Shown here: positions 35,833 to 47,930 of the stretch, piece by piece | Position numbering within the stretch: position 1 is the first letter of the stretch | Layout: every line of letters starts with the position of its first letter | Assembly: GCA_014529385.2 (NCBI GenBank) | Contig: CM043971.1 | Location: 28,787,709-28,847,708, forward strand | DNA length: 60,000 nt | Direction of reading: 5' to 3' | Origin: Adiantum capillus-veneris | Lineage: Eukaryota; Streptophyta; Polypodiopsida; Polypodiales; Pteridaceae | The notes under the pieces: model-generated | Seen by the model: only the letters and a program-made list of their open reading frames with translations | Database searches by the model: none | What the model was told of the DNA's origin: nothing | Position numbers and translations under genes: made by a program

Positions 35833-36085
35833 TTCAAACCATGGATATGAGCTATGAAACCATTATGAATTAAAATAGCTTATCTGAGTAAACATTGTAA
35901 CCATCGCAAAGAGACACTAGTACTTGGAAAATACCAGTAAAGAGTGATGGGCAAATTATTCAAACCATGGACATGAGTTATGAAACCATTATGAATTAAG
36001 AATAACCTATATGAGCAAACATTGTAACCATCTCAAAGAGAAACTAGTACTTGGAAAATAGTAGTAAAGAGTAATTGGCCAGGAA
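35833..36085 (+). repeat. 126-bp tandem duplication
   Basis: TTCAAACCATGG at 35833 and 35959 starts two adjacent copies sharing CATTATGAATTAA, GAGACACTAGTACTTGGAAA and AGTAAAGAGT with scattered substitutions. Confidence 0.9.
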
Positions 36086-36189
36086 GAGAACTTGCTATTT
36101 TAGATATAGAAAATCTCAAAACAATAGAAAGCTTTAAAGCTCCATTACAATGTTCATAATATTTTATTACAAGTGCTCCATTTTACATC

Positions 36190-37330
36190 TCATCTCTCTC
36201 ATACAATAAGATTACTCATAGGGAACTTGTATGCTTTCTTTTGCTCTTTAGCTGCTTCTTTCTCTCTTTTTGGCTCTTTAGCTCCTTCCTCCTTAGCTTC
36301 TAAGCTCTAGCACCTCGTCTAGTTATTCCTCCCTATGTGCCTTTGCTTCAATCTCTCGTCTCATAAATCCCTCTCTCGCATGTCTCTCAGCCTCCAAGTC
36401 TTTTTCCCTTTTCCTGCATCTCTTCCTCCATTTTGCTTCAGAGGCCTCTCTCAAATCCAATTGCAACCATAATAAAACAACATCAAAAAATGCATCACAT
36501 AGTTGATACTGTAGCTCACCCAATCCTCTGATTGTAGCCACAAAAACATCCAATCATACAACTGATGATCTAAAACCCCCTTCATCTCCTCAACACTCTA
36601 GTGCTCAAACTTTAGAGTCACCAACCATGTACCTTCAAGATTTTGAAAACCCTTATACAAACTATCATCAATAGTGAGGGTGCAATTATTCCCAAACTTT
36701 GAATATATCAATGCAAATTTTGACAATTTTTTTTAGAAAACATGTTTATCATGTATCATCCACAAAGCTTTGTCATAACTTTCTTGTGAAAGAACACCCG
36801 CTAGTAGTAGGGCTTCTACTCCTTGAATATAATGTCAAGTATTGTGTTGACCTTCCATAGCATACTAGTGCTCTAGATAAACACATGAAAAACATGCACA
36901 CACCCAATCAAAAAATCATGTGAATCCTTTCAATAGTACACATCCATCACAAAGTAAACCCCACCGACCTTGTATTGTATCGTGTCATTGCTATAAGTAG
37001 GGAAATGATCACAATGCCATAGCTTGATATTCTTCACTATGATTCCATTTAGGTCAAGTGCTAGTGCAAGCCTCTCATTTGTAAGCTGCTTGGGCACCCA
37101 CATGAGCTCTGCAAGAGGAATCATGGAGCCCAAGACCACAAGACCTCAGGATGCATGTTGTTTAAACATTCATCATTGATGGCCTTGAGACAGCTATATA
37201 CTGATTCAATTGATAGCATTGCTCTCTTTCTAAGTGCTATATTTCTCTCTCCAAATAGCTCAAGCCTTCCTTATGTGTTCTCTGTGTAATCTCACAAACA
37301 AAGGTATTCTCCATTTTACAAATCTCTAAT
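36190..37330 (-). pseudogene. decayed ORFs of unknown function, coiled-coil end
   Basis: Right to left, frames across stops read KRAMLSIESVYSCLKAIND (about 37180-37235), then GSMIPLAELMWVPKQLTNER (36930-37139), GGVYFVMDVYY and DFLIGCVHVFHVFI. Next come MKGVLDHQLYDWMFLWLQ (about 36540-36590) and a charged helix WRKRCRKREKDLEAERHARE (36323-36553). Wording stays protein-like over about 1.1 kb but crosses several frames. I cannot name the protein; a transposase of the neighbouring repeat block is one possibility. Confidence 0.35.
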
Positions 37331-38579
37331 ACCCCTAAACAACACCTAGCCTGTAAATTATTGCATCTGTGCAATAGAGTCTTGTTTGAAAAAACACTAC
37401 GGATACATGATTAATTTTAGTAATAAAATTTAAATTATTTTTCAAGGTGCAAAGCTCATTACAATCATTTATGTGTCAAACACAAGACAAAGATTTACGA
37501 AGTACTAATATTTTTGAAATTGAGGTATAACATTAGTCCATGGGGGTGATAAGGCACATTGAAGTATATCAACTACAGTATGTGGAGATAACAAATTGGG
37601 GTCCCACAAGGCGCAAAAGATCTTGTTTAGTTCAACTTTTTGAGCACACAATAGCGGGTAATTTCATTGTACCTACATTGCACTTGGGTGCCTTCACAAC
37701 GCAATGGGCAAGTGAGGGGGGCAAGGCAGTCTGAAAGCCTTTTCCATTGAGCATGTCAATACACTCGATTGCCTTTGCATTGCACTCAGGAATTGAGGGG
37801 TGTGGGGTAGCATTAGAGCCTTTTCTCTTCAACCTACATCCTTTGACAAACCCTTTTGGGGGCTATCGTCATTTTGGACATGCACGTTCTCACACTAAGA
37901 AAACCCCATCTCAAGTACAACTACACCCTCCAAGATTTCTTTGCAAATTTTTTCAATGGCTTCCACCATACCTTCCACTTTTTTTGCCTTCCTCTCACGA
38001 TAATTTTCATGTGGTTGCTCATTTTTTGAAAAAGCATCCACCATATCTTTTTTGTTTCAATCAACCTCAACACCATCACCTCTTGATAGGTGGTCCCCTC
38101 CATCATCACAATCTTGAGCATTTTGATTCAAACACAAAGCTTCCACTGTATCTTCTTTGTGTCAATTAACCTCAGCACCACCATCCCTTGATAGCTGGTC
38201 CCTTCAATCATCACAATTTTGAGCATTTGATCCAAATTAGTGTACATTCACAATCCTCCACACGAAATCTTTCATATCCTTCTTTTGTAATCTTTGCTTC
38301 AAATATTTTGTTTAGATGTACCTAGAAGCAAACATCACAAGAGAGAGTCTTGTTAGTACACCTGTTTAGATTAAGAAGCATAAACATGTATAGTACCAAG
38401 AATAGTGGATATGCTAGTTTGCATGCATAGATACAAGAGTGCATAGGTAAAGAATGTTTTTAGGACATATCTCTAACCTACTTGAGCATTTTAAACTAGC
38501 CAAACTACCTAGGAGATAACTTGGCATTGGGCCAATTTTTAGACTTTTTGAATGCTCTAGAACATGTAAGAATACCTCC
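37331..38579. other. no recognised gene; a local duplication
   Basis: Short frames only. A 105-bp tandem duplication lies at 38037-38246. Near 38300-38580 sequence leads into the integrase end of the minus-strand gypsy pol. Confidence 0.45.
38037..38246 (+). repeat. 105-bp tandem duplication
   Basis: TCCAC(C/T)(A/G)TATCTT at 38037 and 38142 begins two copies that share CAATCAACCTCA/CAATTAACCTCA, CTTGATAG(G/C)TGGTCCC and ATCATCACAAT. Confidence 0.9.
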
Positions 38580-41500
38580 TCACCTTTCATAAATTTGACT
38601 TGTCGATGTTTCTCATAAGCATACTTCTTGTATCTATCATGTGCTTGTCAAGGATTTTAAAGAGTAATCTTCAATATATCCATATGGTCTTAAATAAATT
38701 CCTTGACTTGCTAAAGTTTCTTAGTAGCCAACCCCATTGTAACTAGTGATCTAGGTTGAAAGTCATACATAAGCATGAAGGGACTAAACCTAGTGTAACA
38801 TGCTTTGCACTATTATAAGAAAACTCCAAAATAGGAAGATAATCTTCCTAACAATCAAATTGATTCTTGCTAATGTACAATCTTATCATATCCTCTAGCA
38901 CCTAATTAACACGTTCAACTTGCATGCCCTTCTTTAGTTGTTGTGTAGTATTGATATTGACTTGTGTTCCCATCCATTTAAAGATGTCCCTCTAGAAATG
39001 ATTGTTAAACTTAGGATCACAATCACTCACAATATTCATGGACAATCCATATAACCTATAAAGATTTTCAACAAACTTAGCAAACTCTAGAGTTTAAATG
39101 GTGGACCTGGTTGGAAAAAACTTGCAAAGTTTAGTTAACCAATCTACAATCACCCATACCAAGGCATGACCTCGTACGGTGGTTGGTAGACCCACAATAA
39201 AATCCATAGATAAAATCTCCCATTTACCATTGAAAATATCCAAAGGATATAAGAGACATCCTGCCTTTAGGCACTCTGCTTTATTAACTTGACATTTTTG
39301 GTACTGCAAGGCATAGTCTTGAATGTGCCATGCAAGCCTGGCTATAAAACTATTGTTGTACAAGTGCATGTCTTCTTTATGCATGGGCTCCCTACACTTG
39401 GGCTGTCATGACATTCATAAAGCATTTGCAATCGCATTCTGCATTCTCTGTACACAAACTCTCCCCTTGTGGATTAGGTACCCATCATCAATGGGAAAAT
39501 GATTCCATCTAATCAACTCATCACTTGAAAGAGGAGAACCATGTGTGGAGGAAATAGACACACTACCAGCATTGGAGTGAGAAGGGTCCCTCTTTTTGAC
39601 ATGACTCCACACCTTGCAGTATGCATTTTCATGCTCATATGTACCTTTAAGAGAGTTTAAAAACTCAAATTCAAGCTCCGTGAGTAGAAGAGAGTTGATC
39701 TCATGCATTCTAATAAGAGCATCATCTACCACATTGTATCATACTTTATGATATTTGATCTTTGCATCATAGTCTTGAAGAATCTCAACCCACATTGCCT
39801 TTTGACCCTTCAAGTCGGACTGCCATGTAAACCACTTTCTACTAAAAGAAAATGTAAATTGAGCACCATACAAATACTTTCACCATGTTTTTAGGGCAGC
39901 CAATATTGCATACAGGTCTCTTTCATAAGCAAATTAATTTTTTTGTGTAGCATTAAGTTTTGTGCTTTTGAATGCAATTTCTTACAAAAGAACTACTCCA
40001 ATAGCTCGATTACTAGCATCTGTCTGTAGCACAAAAGGTGTCATTGGAACCACAATTGCTAAGATGGGTGTAGTAGCGAGAGTGACCTTAAGTGAATCAA
40101 TTTTTTTCTATTGAGCTTCTCCCCAATGAAATTCTTTGCACTTGGTTTTCAATTGATCCCATCATAGGAAGAAAAATTATCGCATATTTTTTAATGAACC
40201 TATGATAAAAACCTACAAATCCCAAGAGAATCTAGAGCTCTTCCAAAAAATTTTGGGGAAGGTCACGAATGGCATCCACTTTGGATTGATCCATATGTAG
40301 GACTATAGAAAAAATTACATGCCTCAAATTGGAAATTTTTGCTTCCAAAAAATTATAGTTGGATTCCTTAGCATATAATTGGTGTTGCCTTTGAGAAGAT
40401 AAAACACTTGCTTGAAGTGTTGAAAGTGCTCTTCCTTAGATACATTGTGCACTAGTGTGTCATCAAGAAAAACAATGGCAAACTTTTCCAAATCTGAGCA
40501 TCATGAATGTAGCTAGCACATTGGTTAAACCAAAAGAAATAATCAAAAATTAATAGCACCCTCAGCAAGCAATTCTATGTGTATCAACAAGCCTAATTCT
40601 CACTTGATGATACCTTGACCATACATATATTTTTGTAAAACTATGAGCATGTGCAAGTTTATCAAACAATCCATCCACCTATTGTAATGGATACTTATTT
40701 TTAATAGTAACCATGTTTATACCACTATAATCTATGCACATGCGCATACTACCATCCTTTTTCTTCACTAGGGGAATGGGAGATGCCTATGCTAAAGAAC
40801 TAGGTTGAATAAGCCCTCTATTAAGGTAGTCATCAAGCTGACATTCCACCTCAATAGCCTCAAAATGACTCATTCTCAAGGGTGGTTCACTTATGGACTT
40901 ACTATTTGCAATTGCATCTATGTCGTGTTTCACAGCAGGTGCTCATGGTAAACCACGTGGTAAATCTTTTGGAAAGACATCTTTGTATTTAGTTAAAAGT
41001 TCTTTCAATTTATTAGCAATGTTTTCTTATTGTGGTGAAAGTCAAGGAGAAGTTGTAAGAGAAGGAACAAAGGAAAAAGAAGCATGCAGCATTGAGGAAT
41101 CTTCAACCATAAATGAATTATTATCAACATTTGATAAAAATGACACAAACAGTAACACAAAAATAGTTCTTCCATTTTATCATTTGAAGAGAGCTTCATA
41201 AGCTCGATTGTACAAATAAGATGTGAGGAAGGCATATCCTTTTCTCCCAATAGAAACACATGCATACCATTGGATTAAAACATTAGACTATTATGCACAT
41301 AGCTCTATGTAATGATGATACTTATCCATGCAACCACTCCCAACTTAGGAGGAGTTCCAAAACCGAAGCGAAAAGTTTCAAGTGAAACAAAAACTGAGCA
41401 TAGCCAAACAATGTAACCTCTCTAACATCATGAATCTTTGAGAAAACATGTGATTCAATAGAATATATGTTCTTCTTTATCCATATTCATCACTTGAAAA

Positions 41501-41930
41501 TTCAAGGATGCCTTATACCCTTGTATCTCAAGGGGTACACCCTTCAATTGTGTATCCCACTCTTCAGTATCATGACCATTTATGGTAGCTACCTTGTAGT
41601 CGTGGGAACTAGGGATCTAAGGCAAATTGATACATTTCACTAAATTTTAGTTAATGAAATTGTGATATGCCCCATCATCTACCAAGATTCTCATCTTGTG
41701 ACCTTGGATAGCACCATGCATTCTCACAAGCTCGTGTGGACCAAAAGTCACTTTCCACATAAGGGCCATAATATAGCACTCGTGAACCGCTTTGATATAT
41801 GTTACTTCCACATTCGAATAATGAGAAGAGAATTCCAAGGGACGCAATTGCACCATGTACATTCTCCTTGGTTTGAGGTCGACCTACGAGTAGGGTAAGA
41901 AGCAACTACCACCATCAAATTTGGGCTGAA
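38580..41930 (-). pseudogene. Ty3/gypsy (chromovirus-like) pol, full order but decayed
   Basis: Right to left. Protease: MRILVDDGAYHNFI (41647-41862). [18 protein letters not shown] with YPLQ, a palm motif read as FLDD near 40448-40475 and KKKIDSLK. RNase H: PFVLQTDASNRAIGVVLL, then SFSRKWFTWQSDLKGQ and YHKVWYNVVDDALIR. H2C2: YNNSFIARL...YQKC (39300-39384). Integrase core: WEILSMDFIVGLP, VIVDWLTKLCKFFPT (39094-39240), IVSDCDPKFNNHF and LEFSYNSAKH. Many stops and frameshifts. Gag is not recognised beyond 41930, and no LTRs were found, so it is a fragment of about 3.3 kb. Confidence 0.85.
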
Positions 41931-42101
41931 AGTTTAGGGTAAAAATTGTCAAAAACCATATTTTGGCAAAAGAGACCATAACTCTGAAAACTAGAAGACT
42001 TGATGGTCAGAGCATAAAAGTTGATCAAAACCCAAAAATTTGGTGCCACAGGGTATCAACAAGGAAGAAAATTGAGAATTTTCATCCAATTTTGTGGAGA
42101 A

Positions 42102-42668
42102 ACATGGATCGCGATCCATGTACCTCCAAGGTTGTCAAACCAAAAATTGAAACCATTTGGTAGAGCTTCCAAGCAAGAGAAACAAGAAATTGGGGTCAAA
42201 TTGACATAAGAAACACACTCAAAACAAGGAAATTGGACAAAAGCTTGAGAAATTGACCAAAATTTGGGGGTTTTCAACTTTTAGTGATCTTAATTCAAAA
42301 AGTTTTGAGATTTAGCATCTACAAGGCATAGACAATGAGCTGACCAAGTTTCATGCCAAAATGTTATCAAACATGGATCACGATCCACATACCTTTTTAT
42401 GATTTGTGGTTGAGATTTTAGCAGTAGGTAGTTGAGACCATTTGAAACATCTTTCTTAAAAGGCACATTAGCAAAAAAGAAAAGTTTGCCGAAAGAGTAA
42501 AACATCAGAAGCTAGTTAAAAACCGCAAAGCAAACACAAAATTCACTTTTGATTGGCAAAAAGTGATCCAAATCCAAAAAAAATTTGGGAGTAGGCTATT
42601 GACAACATAAGTAACCAGTAGGCCAAATTCCTAGTCTAGACTAATGGAACATGGATCGCAATCCATGT
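42102..42668. repeat. three 20-bp palindromes, spacing 269 and 278 bp
   Basis: ACATGGATCGCGATCCATGT (perfect palindrome) at 42102-42121, a two-mismatch copy at 42371-42390 and a one-mismatch copy at 42649-42668. Each is followed by ACC(T). The intervening DNA is non-coding. Confidence 0.92.
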
Positions 42669-42924
42669 ACCTCATCTGAGTTTTTGAACAAAAGCTATAT
42701 CAAGCTATAACAAAGATCAATGTGAAAAATACTTCCAAAGCAAGGTAGCCAAAAGAGTTCAAGAAGTGGGTCAAATTAGGCAAAAACACCTCAATAACAA
42801 AAATTACCAAGGCCTAAGACAGACCTAGGATTTGACTTTTGAGTGATCTAAACTAGTACAAACCATACAAAAAGTATATAGGTAGGGTCAAGTTGTGCGT
42901 CAAGTTTCATCACATAATTAATCT

Positions 42925-44107
42925 ATATGTATGCAATTATTGCCAAGCCTCTCTATGCTCTCATCACAAAGTTTGAGTGGACTGACGAGTGTGAGAAATC
43001 ATCACAGCCTTTGAAGTAGAGATTGGCAATTTTGAATGCCCTTGACTGGAATAAGATATTTCATATCCACATTGATGCATTAGCATATGCTACAAGATGA
43101 ATCTTAGCATAGCCTAGAGAAAACAATATGGTTTTCTCCATTTGTTACCATAGCAGACAGCTTAATAGTGCAGAAAAAATTACAAGACCATAGAGAGAGA
43201 ATATCTAGGGATGGTCTTTGCCGGGAAAAAGTTTAGACATTACCTTCTTGCAAATAAAATTCCTTTGTGGATCATCAAGAACTATTATGCTTGGTGAAAA
43301 AACTATGCAATACATACCATATTATTCAATGGTTTATCAGAATGCTTGAGTTTGATTTCACCATCGTAGTAAAAAAGGGACTACACTTGGACTACACATC
43401 AAAGAGCTAACCATTTGTCTAGATTGAGCAAACATGTGATACCTTTGCTCACCATTGGTTCATTGCACATTGAGAGGTAGCCATTAGTCATTGAGCAGAC
43501 ACAAATACTTGTGCTACTATTTGAAAGGCTATGTAAGCAAGGGAATGATGGGCTATTGAGGCTATGTATAGAGCCAACAGAAAGGAGTGTGTACTTGAGT
43601 CAAGCTCACGTGAAAACAATGGAAATTCAAAATGGACAAGCCCAAAAATTTCAAAAATCGATGCGACTTGACATGTACTAGCCTAATATGCAATGAAGTA
43701 TTCATGACTATACTAGTTCATGTGACATTTGTGCAAATCGGGCACCTATAGAACATGCAACACAATAGAGTAGCAATTGCACCCAAGTGGAGTTCGTACA
43801 TTGTGGATTACCTAACCAAATGAGTCTTGCCATAGGGGGTGAGTAAATTCAGGAGGAAATACATTCAGACCAAAGAAAAAAGCTACGTAATAATTGAGGA
43901 TTGCCCTCTACAGGGGAGGAAAGGATAACCATTTGCAAATGTGTGCCACAAAAAGTAGCTTTATACCAATTCTTGAGCAAGCTCATGCTGGACAAGCAGA
44001 CAGACATTTTTCTAGAAAAAAACTACAAAAGCAATCCTTTTTGTAGAAATTTGGTGGTCAACCTTGTTCGTGGATTCCACAATATGTGTGAAGAGTTGTG
44101 ATGTGGG
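42925..44107 (+). pseudogene. gypsy RNase H and doubled H2C2 fragment
   Basis: Opens at the RT/RNase H border with YAIIAKPLYALITKFEWTDE. RNase H blocks follow (HIHIDALAYATR, SRQLNSAEKNYKTI, GMVFAGKKFRHYLLANK). Then H2C2 module 1 (QAHVKTMEIQNG... to SCDICANRAP, about 43600-43745), a linker with YIVDYLTK (43798-43821), and module 2 (ILEQAHAGQADRHFS... to WWSTLFVDSTICVKSCDVG, 43957-44107). Its order and wording match 25.5-26.8 kb, so both belong to one lineage. It starts abruptly after the palindrome region and stops abruptly against transposase-like copy B. Confidence 0.8.
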
Positions 44108-44342
44108 CATTGATTTCTGAGAGTTGCATTGAGGAATGCAACAACTCTTGAAGCGTTATGCAGCTCCCACCGTCACATTTTAAATGCTCGTGTGTGAGGG
44201 CTCTTTTGACCACTGCACTAGCGCCATCATGTTCACCCTTTCCATGTCTTGAAGCAAAGAAATTGTGCGTCATTTTGACACCTATCGTATTGAAGAATCG
44301 TGCAAAAAAATAGAATGGCCACCTTGCTTTGAATTGTGATGC

Positions 44343-44569
44343 TCTTGGAATTAGGGTTGCAGAGAAACACACACAGCTTGGAGAAGACGAAGGAAGCTCA
44401 AGGCACACAATAGAGAGTGTGTTACTTAGAGTCCAATGGAAAGATAGATAGCTCTAGAGTGATGGGCATATATACAATACTTGGGGGAAAAAACCTCCTA
44501 AAGAGGGAAAAAATGCCCAGGAGGTCCTAATGTGTTCACACACGTCACTACCACATGTATATGGTAACA
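44343..44569 (-). repeat. copia 3' LTR (227 bp)
   Basis: Plus strand runs from TCTTGGAATTAGGG (TG mutated to TC) to ATGGTAACA. The left flank is GATGC. Confidence 0.95.
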
Positions 44570-44581
44570 AATCCCCCCTGG
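44570..44581 (-). other. copia polypurine tract
   Basis: The minus strand reads CCAGGGGGGATT immediately before the TGTTACC start of the 3' LTR. Confidence 0.85.
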
Positions 44582-44599
44582 AGTGATGTGGTGAATGAG

Positions 44600-47500
44600 A
44601 GCTGGCACATGAGTAAAGGGAAGTGCCATGCCCTGAGGACATGATCAGTCCACAAAGGGGAGTAAGCCCAAAGCTTTCGGAAAGCTTCAAGCTTCTCACG
44701 AGACGATGCCTTTGTGAAAAGATCTGCAAGGTTGTCCTGTGTTGGCACATAAGCCAAGCTGATCTCTCCTACTAAGAGCCTCTCCCTGACATAGTGGTAA
44801 TGCACCTCAATGTGCTTTGTGCGAGCATGAAAAACTGGGTTCCTTGCAACTGCCAATGCACTCTGACTGTCAATGTAGATAGTGTTGGCAGTGTCCTATC
44901 CAACACCCAAATCAACCATAAGGTGTCTGAGCCATACACACTCAACCATAGCTGTGAATACTGCCCTGTACTCAGCCTCACAAGTCGAAGTGGCCACAGT
45001 AGGTTGCTTCTTGCTCAACCATGATATACATGAACTGCCAAGCATGAAACAAAAACCACTTGTGGACACTCACGTGTCAAACAACCAGCCCAATCTGAGT
45101 CCGAAAAAGCATGTAAATCTGGCGGCAATGATCCCCCCTTGGGATAAAACAAGCCAAGATGTAAAGTGCCACTAAGGTAGCGAAAAATCCTCTTGACAGC
45201 CTGCCAATGCTTACACCCTAGGCTATGCATAAATCTGTTGACCTGTGAGACTGCAAATTGAATATCTGGCCTCGTGTGCATACATAAATGAGGCAGCCAA
45301 CAGCAGTTTGGTAAAGAGTGACATCAGCAGGATCACCAGCATCATGTAGACTTCACTTCAAACCTGTTTCCATGGGAGTGGCAATAGGTTTGCAATCCTC
45401 AAGTCCAAACTTACATAGCAATGTTTCTATGTAACTTTTCTGACACAAGGCAATACCACCATCACACTGCTTAAATTGTATACCCAAGTAATGATGCAAT
45501 AGCCCCAAATCTTTCATCTTGAAAGTAGCATTCAAATCAGCCTTAAATTCAGAAATATGTCTCTCATTTGGTCCAGTGATCAGCAAATCATCTACATAAA
45601 GAACCACAATGAGAAGTACATCACCCTCACTCTTTACATACAATGTGCTTTCTGTTGGACTGTTACGAAAGCCTCATTTGACCAAATTAGTGGCAGCTTT
45701 CTCATACCAAGCACGAGGAGATTGCTTCAACCCATACAAAGCCTTTTTACATCTGCACAATTTGTCCTTTTGTCCTTTTATGACAAAACCACGAGGCTGC
45801 GTTACATAAACTTCCTCAAATATGTCACCATTTAAGAAAGCAGTAACAATGTCTGATTGATGTACATCCCAACCAAAATGAGCTGCCAATGCACATAGAA
45901 AACGCACAATAGACATAAGACAAGTGGGAGCAAAAGTCTCTTCATAATCTATGCCTTTTTGTTGTGCATAATCCTTTGCAAGTTGAGCCTTATGGCGATC
46001 GATCTCACCATCCGGCTTGTGTTTCAACTTGTAAACCCACTTTGTACCAATGGCCTTTTTTCCAAGAGGCAAATCACAAAAAGTCCATGTGTCAGTTTCC
46101 TATAAGTGCATCATATTCTGATTGCATGGCAGCCATCCAATTTTTTGAATTATGTGCTTCATCAAAAGACAGAGGCTCCTCAACATCATGTAAGCTAGAC
46201 ACAGCCAAAGCATAACAATCTGATGCATAAGATGCATGGCGAGAGCCTGAACGAGTACGACTAGACAAAGGTGCATCCAATTTACTGTCACGCAAAGTGT
46301 GCACCAGCCATTTTGGCATACCTCTAGCTTGCTTATTTTCAGCCCTTTCCTCATCAAGTACATCATGTACATTTGCATCAGTAATAGGCTGATCAGTAAC
46401 ATTTTCAGAAATGCCCATAGGCTGTACATTTTCCTCATTGGAACTTACATTCATATTTCCACCACTGAAAAGAGGCAACAAAGCGTCATAAATGTCCTAT
46501 GAGCCTACATTACTGTCTCTAGTACATGACAGCAAGGGCTGAACAGAATCTTCCACAAACACTACATCCCGTGAAACCAGAATACGTTTTGTTTGCGGAT
46601 GATACAACCTGTAACCTTTGCTTTCAGCACTATAACCAACAAAAATACATTTGACAGCCTTATCATCCAATTTTCTGCGCTGCACTTGTGGCACCAAAGC
46701 ATATGCCAAACAACCAAAAACACGCATGTGCTCAATAGAAGGCTTTCTATCATGCCATGCTTCATATGGAGTAATAGACTGCAAAGCTTTCTTAGGACAC
46801 CTGTTAAGTACATAAGTGGCACACATAATGGACTCAAGCCAAAAAGAATGTGGCAAAGCTTGACTTTTGACCATACATCGTGCCATTTCCGTCAGTGACC
46901 TGTTTTTCCTCTCAGCAACACCATTTTGCTGAGGTGTATAAGGCATTGTACATTGGTGTTTTATCCCACAACTAGCCAGAAATGCATTAAATTCATGAGA
47001 CATATACTCCCCCCTCGATCGAAACGGAGGGTGCCCATAGTACATTTCGAGACATTTTCAGCCATAGCCAGAAATTGTTTCAAGCACATAAAAACTTCGG
47101 ACTTCGCTTTAAGCGGAAATACCCATGCATGCCTGGAGTAATCATCAATGAAAGTCATGAAGTACAGGTAATTGCCCAAGGGCAGAGTTTGCATGGGCCC
47201 ACAAACATCACTATGCACAAGCTGCAACCTGCATGTGGCCCAAACTGAACCATCCTTTGGAAATTTAGAACTCTGCATCTTACCCAAAATATAGCCTTCA
47301 CAAACATGTTTGGCAGGTGCTTCAAGAGGCGGCAAAGAAGCAACCATATTAGATTTTTGCAAATGCAGCAAACTGACAAAATTCAGATGACCAAAACGTG
47401 CATGCCAAAGTTTTGCATCTGAAATAGCCCTTGAATCTGCAATAGCATTTGCAAAATTTTTGTCCACACTTGTCATACAAAGTGAGTTTATACAGCCCAC

Positions 47501-47930
47501 GGCACAAAAGGCCAGATGCAACAATTTCATCACCAAAACTGAGATCATGAACTGTACATCTGTCATCCACAAATTTGACTACAAGTCCAGGTCTAGCAAG
47601 TGCGGATACATACAAGAGATTCTTCTTGATCCCAGGTATATAAAGTGCATCAACAAGTGTGAAGGAACTTCCATTTGCAGTAGTAAGCACAATCTTTCCA
47701 ACTCCCTACACCGGATGAGAGGCATTGTTGGCACAAGTGACAGAATTCCTATGAGGGACAGACTCGAGAGAGGTGAACAATTCATGATGTGAGGTAATGT
47801 GATTTGTAGCACCACTATCAAAATACCACACATGTGAATCTGCAGCATCTGACAAGCATGCATCATGGACAACAGGATTGTAAGTGCACTCTGTGCTAAA
47901 AGCCCATTCTGCATTGACATCAGCATCACG
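44600..47930 (-). pseudogene. pol: copia pol (protease, integrase, RT, RNase H)
   Basis: Protease VWYFDSGATNHIT (near 47800-47830). GAG-pre-integrase ends in AKLWHARFGHLNFVSL (about 47370-47430). Integrase: LQLVHSDVCGPMQTLPLG, YFMTFIDDYSRHAWVFPLK, then after a frameshift near 47000 CTMPYTPQQNGVAERKNRSL and FGCLAYALVP (46497-47045). RT: AIGTKWVYKLKHKPDG, FAPTCLMSIVRFL, QSDIVTAFLNGDI and LYVDDLLITG (YVDD near 45585-45597). RNase H: HAFSDSDWAGC and, in another frame, TKHIEVHYHYVRE with YVPTQDNLADLFTK (44548-44856). The chain is complete but split by at least six stops or frameshifts. Confidence 0.93.

Noticed and set aside
42102-42668. Palindromes as CRISPR repeats or terminator hairpins
   Set aside because: Only three copies, about 270 bp apart, with no U-tract and no bacterial gene context.
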